Shown here: positions 33,584 through 41,031 of the stretch, piece by piece
Position numbering within the stretch: the first letter of the stretch is position 1
Layout: the number at the start of each line of letters is the position of its first letter
NCBI GenBank assembly: GCA_024742475.1
Contig: JANSYI010000005.1
Location: 124,001-188,000 of the forward strand
Source: a bacterium
Lineage (GTDB): Bacteria > Myxococcota_A > Polyangia > Nannocystales > Nannocystaceae
Reading direction: 5' to 3'
Length of the DNA: 64,000 nucleotides
Position numbers and translations under genes: made by a program
Notes under the pieces: generated by a model
Databases searched by the model: none
What the model saw: only the letters and a program-made list of their open reading frames with translations
What the model was told of the DNA's origin: nothing

Positions 33584-35050
33584 TCAGGAATGCTCGAGCA
33601 AAGTGGGCGCGTCTGGCCACGCGATCGACACCCGGGCGACGCGGCCGGCAGCATCCACCAACCGGACGCCGGGCCACTGCGCATCAGGTTCATGGCGCTC
33701 GCCCTTCGAGCGGGCCTTCAGGAGCGCCGCGATTGCGCGGCGCCCACGCGCGACGTGCCCCTCACCCATCATCGCCGCCACCCACACCGACCGCGGAGCA
33801 GCCGTCCACGAGTCGTCGTTTCGTACGGCGTCGACCCACATCGTCGCGTCGTCTCTTTGCATCGGACGCATCGGATGAATCGAAACGTCGAACCCATCGA
33901 CCCGCGCAACGGCGATCCCCAGAGAACCGCGCGACCCCATGCGAACTCGTACGCCGCGGTACTCGAAGCCCACACCGTCCTCGATCACGCGCAGCGCCTC
34001 GGAGGCGACCTCGAGCCGCTTGGTCACCGCACGCGCGCGCTCGAGCAAGGCGCTGCGCCTCCCGCTCTCGTCGAGCGCCGCCCAAGCGGCTGCGGTGACG
34101 GGACGCAGCTCGTCCGTGCCGTGGATGCGAGCGTAGGCATCGAAGACGCCCGAGCACGCCGACTCGAACGCGCAGGCGCGACACCGAGGGCCGTGGAGCT
34201 TGTCGCTGTGCTGCGCGGCGTACTTGTTCTTCTCGGAAAGATCGTTGTCGAGGTCGGACGCGAGCGTGAGCGTCTCGAGGCCGCCATGGTGAATCCGGTG
34301 GGCCCATTGCGGCAGCAAGCAGTAGGGGTAGTTTCCCACGTTGACGTCGAACGTCGGGTCCCACGCCTCGAAGGCCGCGAGCATCTGCTCGATGTAGGGC
34401 GCCATGTCGACGTGACGCGGCATGATCTCCCCGAGATAGGCGTCGGTTCGCTGGCCAGCCGACGAGGGGCGCACGACGTCGATGTGGAGCTGCTCGATTC
34501 CGTGGCGCCGCACCAGGTCGACGTAGTCGGGGAGCGACCTGTAGCTGCGCTCGTTGATGCACGCGTTGGCGGTGATGCGGTGGCGATGCCTACGCACGTT
34601 CTCCATCGCCTTGCAGATGCGCTGGAACGCGCCCGGCTTGACGACGGCCTCGTCGTGGGCGCGCTCGTTCCCGCCCTGGATCGAAAACCGCCACGAGAAC
34701 CTCCCGATCGCTGCGACCTCGTCGACGAAGCTCGCTCGCGCCGCCTTGACCCCGTTGGTGAAGATCTCGATCTCCTCGAAGCCCAGGTCTGCAGCACGGC
34801 GAAGCGCGGGGATGAACGCTCGCTGCAGCGTCGGCTCTCCGCCCAGGAACGTGACCTTGCGGGCGCGCTGTCGCTTGGCGCGTTCGAGCGCGGCCAGGAT
34901 CGGCGCGAGCTCCATCGGCAGCGCCTGCCCCATCTGCGTGGCTTGTCCGCTGCTGCAGAAGACACAGCGGTTGTTGCACATGTGACCCAGCTGGATCTCG
35001 ACCAGCTCCGCGGCCGCGGCGGGCTCCGCGTTGAGGACCGGCAGGTGCAC
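33584..35050 (-). CDS. Radical SAM protein with C-terminal Cys cluster
   Basis: 488 residues from a GTG at 35050. The radical SAM motif is CNNRCVFC (C25, C29, C32), followed by FLGGEPTLQRAF and FSIQGGNERAHD. A tail cluster CRACAFESACSG followed by a 'D.LRPV' end mirrors the enzyme at 2784-4532. The last about 150 residues (AWAALDE to end) are an additional alpha/beta domain with no recognised relative. It faces a divergent gene at 35137 across an 86-base gap containing an inverted repeat. Substrate unknown; the resemblance to the neighbouring enzymes suggests a peptide or protein target. Confidence 0.85.
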   Translation of the reverse strand: MHLPVLNAEPAAAAELVEIQLGHMCNNRCVFCSSGQATQMGQALPMELAPILAALERAKRQRARKVTFLGGEPTLQRAFIPALRRAADLGFEEIEIFTNGVKAARASFVDEVAAIGRFSWRFSIQGGNERAHDEAVVKPGAFQRICKAMENVRRHRHRITANACINERSYRSLPDYVDLVRRHGIEQLHIDVVRPSSAGQRTDAYLGEIMPRHVDMAPYIEQMLAAFEAWDPTFDVNVGNYPYCLLPQWAHRIHHGGLETLTLASDLDNDLSEKNKYAAQHSDKLHGPRCRACAFESACSGVFDAYARIHGTDELRPVTAAAWAALDESGRRSALLERARAVTKRLEVASEALRVIEDGVGFEYRGVRVRMGSRGSLGIAVARVDGFDVSIHPMRPMQRDDATMWVDAVRNDDSWTAAPRSVWVAAMMGEGHVARGRRAIAALLKARSKGERHEPDAQWPGVRLVDAAGRVARVSIAWPDAPTLLEHS

Positions 35051-35087
35051 GTCCGCATTGTAGCGCCGAACGACGATCTGAAGTTTC

Positions 35088-35125
35088 TTCCACTTTTTTC
35101 GGGATCAACTCGCGGGGAAGTGGAA
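35088..35125. promoter_or_regulatory. Inverted repeat in a divergent intergenic region
   Basis: A perfect 8-base inverted repeat, TTCCACTT (35088-35095) and AAGTGGAA (35118-35125), separated by 22 bases. It sits between the divergent radical SAM gene and the gene at 35137. It could be an operator or a hairpin. Its function is inferred from position only. Confidence 0.4.
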
Positions 35126-35136
35126 CTACTAAGGAG

Positions 35137-35823
35137 ATGTCTCGACCCGTCACCATCCGCGGCAGCATGCGCGGCGTGGAGGGCATGGTGCTCGTCAACG
35201 GAGTGCCGGTCGACGCTTGGATCCGCGCGGGGGTCGAGCGGACCGTTCACCTTCCAGACATCTCCACGTGGTTGCGCCCCGGCTCCAACCGCTTGACCAC
35301 CCTCCTGCAGCAAACGCGCGGTGCGCCGTCCTCGGCGGTCAATCTGGTGGTCGAGGGGCCATCGGGGGAGGCCCTGACCACCTTGGAGGTCGGGCGAGGC
35401 GACCGAGCACAGGGCTTCCAGCATGCCAGCTTCCAGCTGCCCCACGGCCTCTCCACTGCGCTGTGGACCAGCGCGGAGTCGTTGACCAAGAACGCCTCAC
35501 TCGACGCGGAAGCCCGCGCCGTGTACGAGCACGCCGTTGCGCTCATCCTCAGCGACGACTTCCCCGGCCTCGCCCGCTTGCGGTTCGACAGCGGACCGCT
35601 CGCATCGCCGATCGTGCTGCGCGAAATGGTCCGCTCGGCGGTCCTCGTACCCACGCCCACGGCACAGCTTCACACCGAGCTCGGAGGCGACGGTCGCGTC
35701 CTGTCGGTGTGGCGGTCGCACCGAAGCGCCCCCCTCGAGTTCGTGGCGCGCACGGGAGAGACGCTGTTCACGATGTGCTTCCACTTGGCCCGTATCGACG
35801 GGCAGCTTCGCTGGGTTCGCTAG
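35137..35823 (+). CDS. Hypothetical protein beside a radical SAM gene
   Basis: 228 residues with no signal peptide or membrane helix. The N-terminal 85 residues are beta-rich (VTIRGSMRGVEGMVLVNGVPVD, TVHLPDISTWLRPGSNRLTTLL) and resemble a carbohydrate-binding or jelly-roll motif. The second half is helical, then beta (VYEHAVALILSDDFPGLARLRF, GDGRVLSVWRSH), with a possible SnoaL-like pattern. AAGGAG directly abuts the ATG, too close for a normal ribosome site, so the real start could be the in-frame ATG at 35167 or the mRNA could be leaderless. The last 56 bases overlap the 3' end of the convergent gene. Function not recognised. Confidence 0.65.
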   Translation: MSRPVTIRGSMRGVEGMVLVNGVPVDAWIRAGVERTVHLPDISTWLRPGSNRLTTLLQQTRGAPSSAVNLVVEGPSGEALTTLEVGRGDRAQGFQHASFQLPHGLSTALWTSAESLTKNASLDAEARAVYEHAVALILSDDFPGLARLRFDSGPLASPIVLREMVRSAVLVPTPTAQLHTELGGDGRVLSVWRSHRSAPLEFVARTGETLFTMCFHLARIDGQLRWVR

Positions 35824-38413
35824 CGGGCGGCGGGAGGAACGTCGACCGCACGCGGACCGAGCGAATCGCGTAGGCCGTCCAAACCACCGCTCTCAGCCAC
35901 CGCCCGACGATCTCGGGGCCGGAGATCTGCTCGGCGTCGAACATGGCCACCATCAGTGCGTCGTCGACCGTGAGCAGCACGGCTACGCACAGGTGCATCG
36001 CGATGAAGATCACGGGGAAGCTCCGGTGCTTCTTGAAGTAGAGCACCGTTGCGAGCAGCGCCAAAGCGAGCATGAGCAGATTGGCGAGCAGCTCGAACAG
36101 GAGGATCGGCGCCCACAGCGGGTCATACTGGGGAGAGTCGGCCGCCGTGAGCGCGTTCCAGCTCTCGTTCGAATAGGACGGGAGCACCTGGTAGATGTCC
36201 ATCGCCACTCGGGGGATGCCCAGCACCAAGCCGATGGCGACGAGCACGAGCCAGCCATTGAGACCGACCAGCTTCGCGTCGTAGGGGACGCCGTCGCGGC
36301 GCAGGTAGGGTCGAGCCCTGAACACCCACAGGCACCCGCCACCGAGGATGAGCACCCACATCGCACCGACGAGGAAGATCATCCAGTTGAACGTGCCCTC
36401 GGCCTGCGGCGCCGCGGGATCGACATCCCAAAGCCAGTAGCGCATGCGCTCGTTGATCCGCTCGAGCGCTTCTCGGTAGGCCTCGAACTCCTCGACCTCC
36501 GCGCGGTGACGCGTGTGCCCGAGCGACCACTCGAGCTCCACCACATCGCCCGTACTCTGGGAGGAGAACGTGAAGAGTAGGGGGCCCTCTGCGATGCGAA
36601 CGTCCTCCGGTTCGATCTCGAAGGTCTTGGGAAGCACCAAGGTCGCCACATGCCGTCGGTGGTCGGGGAACGGGACCGCCAAGGGCAGCGTGCGTCCAGG
36701 CTCGGCGCTCACGGTCGTGCTGTAGAGCGTGAACGGCTCCACCGCGGCCTGGATCTGCCCATCCTCGGCGGTCCAAAGCTCGGGGATCGAATACTCCCGG
36801 CGGAGGACGACCACGTTCTCTTGGCTGTGGTCGGTGTACAGCAACGGACCCGTGCTCTCGGCGCCAGCGTGTAGATCACGGAGCTGCTGCTCGAGGGACT
36901 CGGCAAACGCCGCTTCAAAGGCCGCATCGTCACGAGTCTCATGGAGGTAGCGAAACCACTCGGCCCAGCGACCCGCGTAGCGTGCCTCGAGCTTCAGGGT
37001 TGCAGGCGCATCGAAGTCGGTCGAAGTGTAGTCGGCCTGCACGACGAGATCGGGCTTCGTGCGCGCAGGCTCCTCGACGGGGACCAAGCCTGGTACGTCG
37101 GGGGCCAGAGGTAGCGCCCAATGCAGATCGCGGGCAGCGACATCGTCGAGCGATCCGGCCTGATAGGACGCGGTGGGGTCGAGCCACACCGGCGTCCCGT
37201 GCGGAAATGCGACGACGATGGCGTGGTCGAAGGCGAACACCGACGGCAGCATCGCTGGCACGAACCGGCCCCCGTCGGCATCCACGAGAGCAACTTGGGC
37301 CGGAATGCCGAGCTCCCGAAGCAGGACCACGGTGAGGAGCGCGACATCCTTGCAGTCTCCGTAGCGACGCTCGAGCACCGTCGATGGAGCGGCCGGTCGG
37401 TGCGTGCTCACCGAGAACGGGAGGGAGAAGTACCGCACCTCGGACTGTACCCATTGCAGGACGGCCAGGACCTTCGAGTCTACGGTGGCGTCCGCGACGT
37501 CGAGCTGCTCGAGCACGGCGCCCACGCTCGTGTCGGCCTTTGCAAGCGGCTCGAACTGCTCGATGCCCCATCGAGCGACACCCTTCCAATCGTCGAAGTC
37601 GGTGAACTGCACCCAGCCGACGTACTGCTCCTCCACGGGGACGTTCTCGACGTTCGGGGCGGCCGGTACCGAGTCGCCGCGAACGGTGTACTCGATGAGC
37701 GGCCCTGAGCGATCGACGAAGACCTCGGGGCCACTGCCAAACACCATCGCCGAAAGTTCGTGATCGACGAGGATCCGCGTCGCGCTCACGCCTACGGCGA
37801 CCGTACGCTGCGTCGAAGCTCCGAGCGCGGTGTGACCCTCGAGCACCGGGTTCGCCCCGACGACGGACCAGTCGTATTCGAGGACATCGCCGACGCGCAG
37901 GTCGGGGATGAGGACGAACGCGGTGCGCCGGTTGTCGTAGACCAGCTTGTCGAGGTTGGCCTCGCGCTGAAGCAGCTGAACGTTCTTTGCGTCGAGGCGC
38001 TCGAGCGTCTCGTCTCCGCGGTGAATGCGGACGGAGTGCAGGACGAGCCTTTGGTTGGGAGGGCTGAACTCGAAGGATTGCTGGCCGGCCGTTTCGGTGC
38101 CCGCTTCGGACAGGATGCGCACGACCGTTCGCCCATAGGACCACTCTTGGCCCCCGACGATGCGGTGCTGATTCTCGAGCACCTCGTAGGCCAGGCCATT
38201 GCCCGGATGCGCGCTCGCGAAGTCAGGATCGCGAGGCCCCGGGATGGTCTCCACCCACGACGGCCTCGGCGCGACCTGCCACACCGGCTCCTCTTTCGCA
38301 CCCCAAGCCGTCGATACGACGCCAATCCAGAGGAACGCGACGAGCGCGAAGAGCCCGAGCGAGGCTGCGGTGGGCCTTCGGGACATCCGTTCCCGGGCGC
38401 ATGACGACACCAT
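35768..38413 (-). CDS. DUF3857/transglutaminase-like membrane protein
   Basis: 881 residues. It has a signal peptide or TM at 15-38, a DUF3857 beta-sandwich (about 60-250; VRIHRGDETLERLDAKNVQLLQRE), then a transglutaminase-like core with Cys in RYGDCKDVALL, His in FDHAIVV and Asp in WLDPTASYQ. The C-terminal 220 residues carry about five transmembrane helices resembling DUF2569. The enzyme core is extracytoplasmic; these proteins may crosslink or hydrolyse peptides in the envelope, but substrates are generally unknown. A second in-frame Met lies ten residues in. A TACCCT hexamer six bases before the start suggests a short-leader transcript. Confidence 0.85.
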   Translation of the reverse strand: MVSSCARERMSRRPTAASLGLFALVAFLWIGVVSTAWGAKEEPVWQVAPRPSWVETIPGPRDPDFASAHPGNGLAYEVLENQHRIVGGQEWSYGRTVVRILSEAGTETAGQQSFEFSPPNQRLVLHSVRIHRGDETLERLDAKNVQLLQREANLDKLVYDNRRTAFVLIPDLRVGDVLEYDWSVVGANPVLEGHTALGASTQRTVAVGVSATRILVDHELSAMVFGSGPEVFVDRSGPLIEYTVRGDSVPAAPNVENVPVEEQYVGWVQFTDFDDWKGVARWGIEQFEPLAKADTSVGAVLEQLDVADATVDSKVLAVLQWVQSEVRYFSLPFSVSTHRPAAPSTVLERRYGDCKDVALLTVVLLRELGIPAQVALVDADGGRFVPAMLPSVFAFDHAIVVAFPHGTPVWLDPTASYQAGSLDDVAARDLHWALPLAPDVPGLVPVEEPARTKPDLVVQADYTSTDFDAPATLKLEARYAGRWAEWFRYLHETRDDAAFEAAFAESLEQQLRDLHAGAESTGPLLYTDHSQENVVVLRREYSIPELWTAEDGQIQAAVEPFTLYSTTVSAEPGRTLPLAVPFPDHRRHVATLVLPKTFEIEPEDVRIAEGPLLFTFSSQSTGDVVELEWSLGHTRHRAEVEEFEAYREALERINERMRYWLWDVDPAAPQAEGTFNWMIFLVGAMWVLILGGGCLWVFRARPYLRRDGVPYDAKLVGLNGWLVLVAIGLVLGIPRVAMDIYQVLPSYSNESWNALTAADSPQYDPLWAPILLFELLANLLMLALALLATVLYFKKHRSFPVIFIAMHLCVAVLLTVDDALMVAMFDAEQISGPEIVGRWLRAVVWTAYAIRSVRVRSTFLPPPASEPSEAARRYGPSGSTS

Positions 38414-38455
38414 GCTCGCAGGGTACCTGCGCCGACGAGCACGGTACAGCGGGTT

Positions 38456-38974
38456 CTAAGGCCGCGCTCGGACGCCCTCGAGCAGCCGGTCGTCGAGAGA
38501 GTCACCGTGCAGGACGGAGACGTCACCGGTTGGTTCGAGCACGACCGCCCGCACCCGGTTCAGATCGAGCGCGTTGGCCTCGCGTAGTTTTCCGATGAGG
38601 TCGCTCCGGCTGACTCTGGTGCTCTCGAGCGCGTCGTCGATGAACTCGCCGTCTCGCATCAACATGATCGGGTCGTTCTGCATCGCGGACTCGACCGCGT
38701 CCGAAGACTTGCGTAGGCGAGCCGCAGCGAACTGCACGGCGAACAGCGCGGTCACGACGACGAGCGCCTGAAGAAAGGCGGGGAGTTTGTCGGCGGTGCC
38801 AGCAGCCGCGAGCGACGAGCCGACCGCGACCGTCATCACGAAGTCGAAGTTCGTCATCTTCGAGAACGCGCGCAGCCCGACGATGCGGACCAGAACTACG
38901 ATCCACACCATCGCGACGCTGGTGAGGACCGTTCCTCGAAGCAGGACATCGGCGTATACGTTGTCGAGGAACAC
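38456..38974 (-). CDS. YetF/DUF421-family membrane protein
   Basis: 172 residues from a GTG. Three N-terminal hydrophobic helices (VLTSVAMVWIVVLVRIVG, FVMTVAVGSSLAAAG, LPAFLQALVVVTALFAVQF) are followed by the DUF421 cytosolic domain with DPIMLMRDGEFIDDAL and MxxxRVSRSDL. The R-x-x-G-x-R-x-F-S-K-M-T-x-F-D-F motif of the family is clear. YetF-type proteins are small membrane proteins of poorly known function, linked to stress and sporulation in Bacillus. Confidence 0.9.
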   Translation of the reverse strand: MFLDNVYADVLLRGTVLTSVAMVWIVVLVRIVGLRAFSKMTNFDFVMTVAVGSSLAAAGTADKLPAFLQALVVVTALFAVQFAAARLRKSSDAVESAMQNDPIMLMRDGEFIDDALESTRVSRSDLIGKLREANALDLNRVRAVVLEPTGDVSVLHGDSLDDRLLEGVRARP

Positions 38975-39146
38975 GTCGGGCGGAGCCTATGCAACGTCGC
39001 CGAGGGCGCAAGCTCGCGCGAGCCATCGGAGGCGACGCACCTCGACATGACCTCTGAGGACATATAGCGTCTTCGTCGCCTCCACCGCCCGCTCCCCCGT
39101 ACGGCCGGTTTTATTCTGGCCGATGCCGTGGTAACGTGCCTCACAC

Positions 39147-40364
39147 ATGAACGGGCTCATTGACGCCGCTTCCGCTCGATCGTTCGAGGACCTGCGGACG
39201 TGGATCGACGCGCACGACCGGCCATTCGTGGACACGCCGCGGTTCGCAGACTTCTTCGCGGGGTTGACGCCCATCGAGTCGTCGCGGGTCGGTGCGCTGT
39301 GGGACGCGGTCGTCGATCATGACGACGGGTCGCCCCGTGTGGGGGCTGAGGCGCTCGTGCGCGGGTTGCCCGACACCGACGACGAGGACGGGGCGCTCAC
39401 GCTCCGCACGTTCGCCGAAGCGTTGATGGCGCGCGGGTCCGAGACGGACGCCGGCGGCGGAAACCTCTATCTCGCCGCACGCCCTCCCGGCGCGCAGCTG
39501 CGCGCGTTCGAGCTGCTGCGCCTGCGCACCCCGCTCATCCCCTTCGCCTATGCGGCGGCCAACCGCGCGATCCTCGACGCCGTTGGCAAGACGCCGCAGC
39601 CGGTCACCCTCGTCGACGTTGGCATCGGACGGGGCGGGCAGGTTCGCGCGTTGCTCCGCAACCCGCAGTCGCGGCAGCGCATCTCGAAGCTTCACGTGAT
39701 CGGGATCGAGCCGGACTCCTCGTCGGCCACGGGTGCCGGGGCCCTGCAGACCGCCGAGGCGACGGTCCTCGAGACTGCGCGCGACGTAGGCATCCCCACG
39801 ACCTTCACGCCGCTGTCGAAGCGAGCCGAGGAGATCACCCCCGATGACTTCGCCTCCGCGCAGGGGCAGGTTATCGGCAACGCGGCGTTCGCCCTCCACC
39901 ACGTCGACTACGCTGGCGCCGGAGGTCTCGACCGCTCGGCCGTGCTGCGGACGCTGCGAAAGGGCGGCGTGGAGACGATGGTCCTCGTCGAGCCAGACTC
40001 CAACCACTTCATCGACGACTTGGCGGTCCGCTTCTTGTTCGCGTACCGACACTATCGTGCGGTCGCGATGAGCCTGCGGGCCATGCTCATGCCCGCCGAC
40101 GCCCAGCTCGTCTGGACCGAGTTCTTTGCACCCGAGGTCCACAACGTCATCGCCCACGAGAACAGCGCCCGAACCGAGCGGCACGAGCCCTCGGCCTCGT
40201 GGGCTCGACGGCTCAGCGGAGCGGGCTTCGCCGTCGAAGATCTCGGACAGCTCGTCACCCGCGCAGGCACGCCCCCGGGCTTCTCTCTGGATGAGCGGCC
40301 CGACGCCTTCAGCCTGTGCTTTCAGGGCGTGGCGCTGCTTTCCGTGCTTCGTGGCCGCGGCTGA
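39147..40364 (+). CDS. Bacterial GRAS-domain protein (Rossmann methyltransferase-like)
   Basis: 405 residues, no signal peptide. It matches the plant GRAS fold along most of its length: IPFAYAAANRAILDAV (131-146), VTLVDVGIGRGGQ (153-165, the VHIID-type SAM-binding loop), LHVIGIEPDS (182-191), a Leu-rich helix, ALHHVD (249-254), VLVEPDSNHF (279-288), FAYRHYRAVAMSLRAM, VHNVIAHENSARTERHE (331-347), and SWARRLSGAGF (351-361). GRAS proteins in plants are transcriptional regulators such as DELLA and SCARECROW. Bacterial homologues have been proposed to be SAM-dependent small-molecule methyltransferases. It is monocistronic, with a TAACGT hexamer nine bases before the ATG, and converges on a SpoIIAA-like gene. 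Substrate unknown. Confidence 0.85.
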   Translation: MNGLIDAASARSFEDLRTWIDAHDRPFVDTPRFADFFAGLTPIESSRVGALWDAVVDHDDGSPRVGAEALVRGLPDTDDEDGALTLRTFAEALMARGSETDAGGGNLYLAARPPGAQLRAFELLRLRTPLIPFAYAAANRAILDAVGKTPQPVTLVDVGIGRGGQVRALLRNPQSRQRISKLHVIGIEPDSSSATGAGALQTAEATVLETARDVGIPTTFTPLSKRAEEITPDDFASAQGQVIGNAAFALHHVDYAGAGGLDRSAVLRTLRKGGVETMVLVEPDSNHFIDDLAVRFLFAYRHYRAVAMSLRAMLMPADAQLVWTEFFAPEVHNVIAHENSARTERHEPSASWARRLSGAGFAVEDLGQLVTRAGTPPGFSLDERPDAFSLCFQGVALLSVLRGRG

Positions 40365-40370
40365 TCCGGG

Positions 40371-40763
40371 TCACGTTCCGGTGGCGCCGTCGCGGTCACC
40401 GTAGATGAGCCACTCGCGGGCGGATTCTTCCTCCCAGAACCGGCGGAGGATCTTCTCGGTGCCGCTCTCGCGAGCCACACGGTTGAGCTGGAGCGCCACG
40501 ATGTCGCTCTCGACGATCTCGGCGACCCGCTTAACGCCGTTCTGAATCCCGAACTCCTGCACTGCGCGGATCTTGTCGGCGACCTCCTGGGACGCCGGCG
40601 AGAAGGCTCGGAGGTCGGCGCGGATCTTGATCTCGCGCCCCGCCAACGCCATCGTCGCCGATTGCAGCTCGGCCACGAACTCGTCGATCTCCTCGTCCCG
40701 AACGAGGCCTGAGAGTTGGAACGCCACGATGGCGTGCTCATCGTCTGTGGTGATCTCGTACAT
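40371..40763 (-). CDS. SpoIIAA-like (STAS-related) protein
   Basis: 130 residues from the ATG at 40763. The pattern MYEITTDDEHAIVAFQLSGLVRDEEIDEFVAELQ, then KIRADLRAFSP and KRVAEIVESDIVALQLNRVAR, is typical of SpoIIAA-like/STAS proteins with a beta-alpha-beta layout. These often act as anti-anti-sigma-type or lipid-binding modules, but no partner is adjacent. It converges on the GRAS gene with a six-base gap. Confidence 0.7.
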   Translation of the reverse strand: MYEITTDDEHAIVAFQLSGLVRDEEIDEFVAELQSATMALAGREIKIRADLRAFSPASQEVADKIRAVQEFGIQNGVKRVAEIVESDIVALQLNRVARESGTEKILRRFWEEESAREWLIYGDRDGATGT

Positions 40764-41031
40764 AGCTGCTCCAGCCGAGCGACCCCCATCGTAACGCGGG
40801 GAGTGGACCGGTTGGCTAGCCCTGATCGTCACTTTCGGTATCGCGAGGTCCGACACCTGCGGATGCTTCGCCACATCCCACGCCACATCCGTCGGGAACG
40901 CGCACGGACCGCGACAGGTTCGCGGCATCGAGGGTCATCATGTACAGGAACAGGTGTTCGGTTGGCTGGGGCGGAGCGACCTCAGTCGCCCATCGCTCAC
41001 CGAGGCGACGCTTGCCGCCCGACCGTGCGGA

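Noticed and set aside
31459..33693. 744-codon antisense frame opposite the DyP gene
   Set aside because: DyP catalytic motifs are on the plus strand; the antisense product has no recognisable domain.
40764..41031. 268-base gap between the SpoIIAA-like gene and the S9 peptidase
   Set aside because: No ORF with protein character, hairpin or repeat was recognised; it holds the upstream region of the SpoIIAA-like gene and the tail of the peptidase unit.
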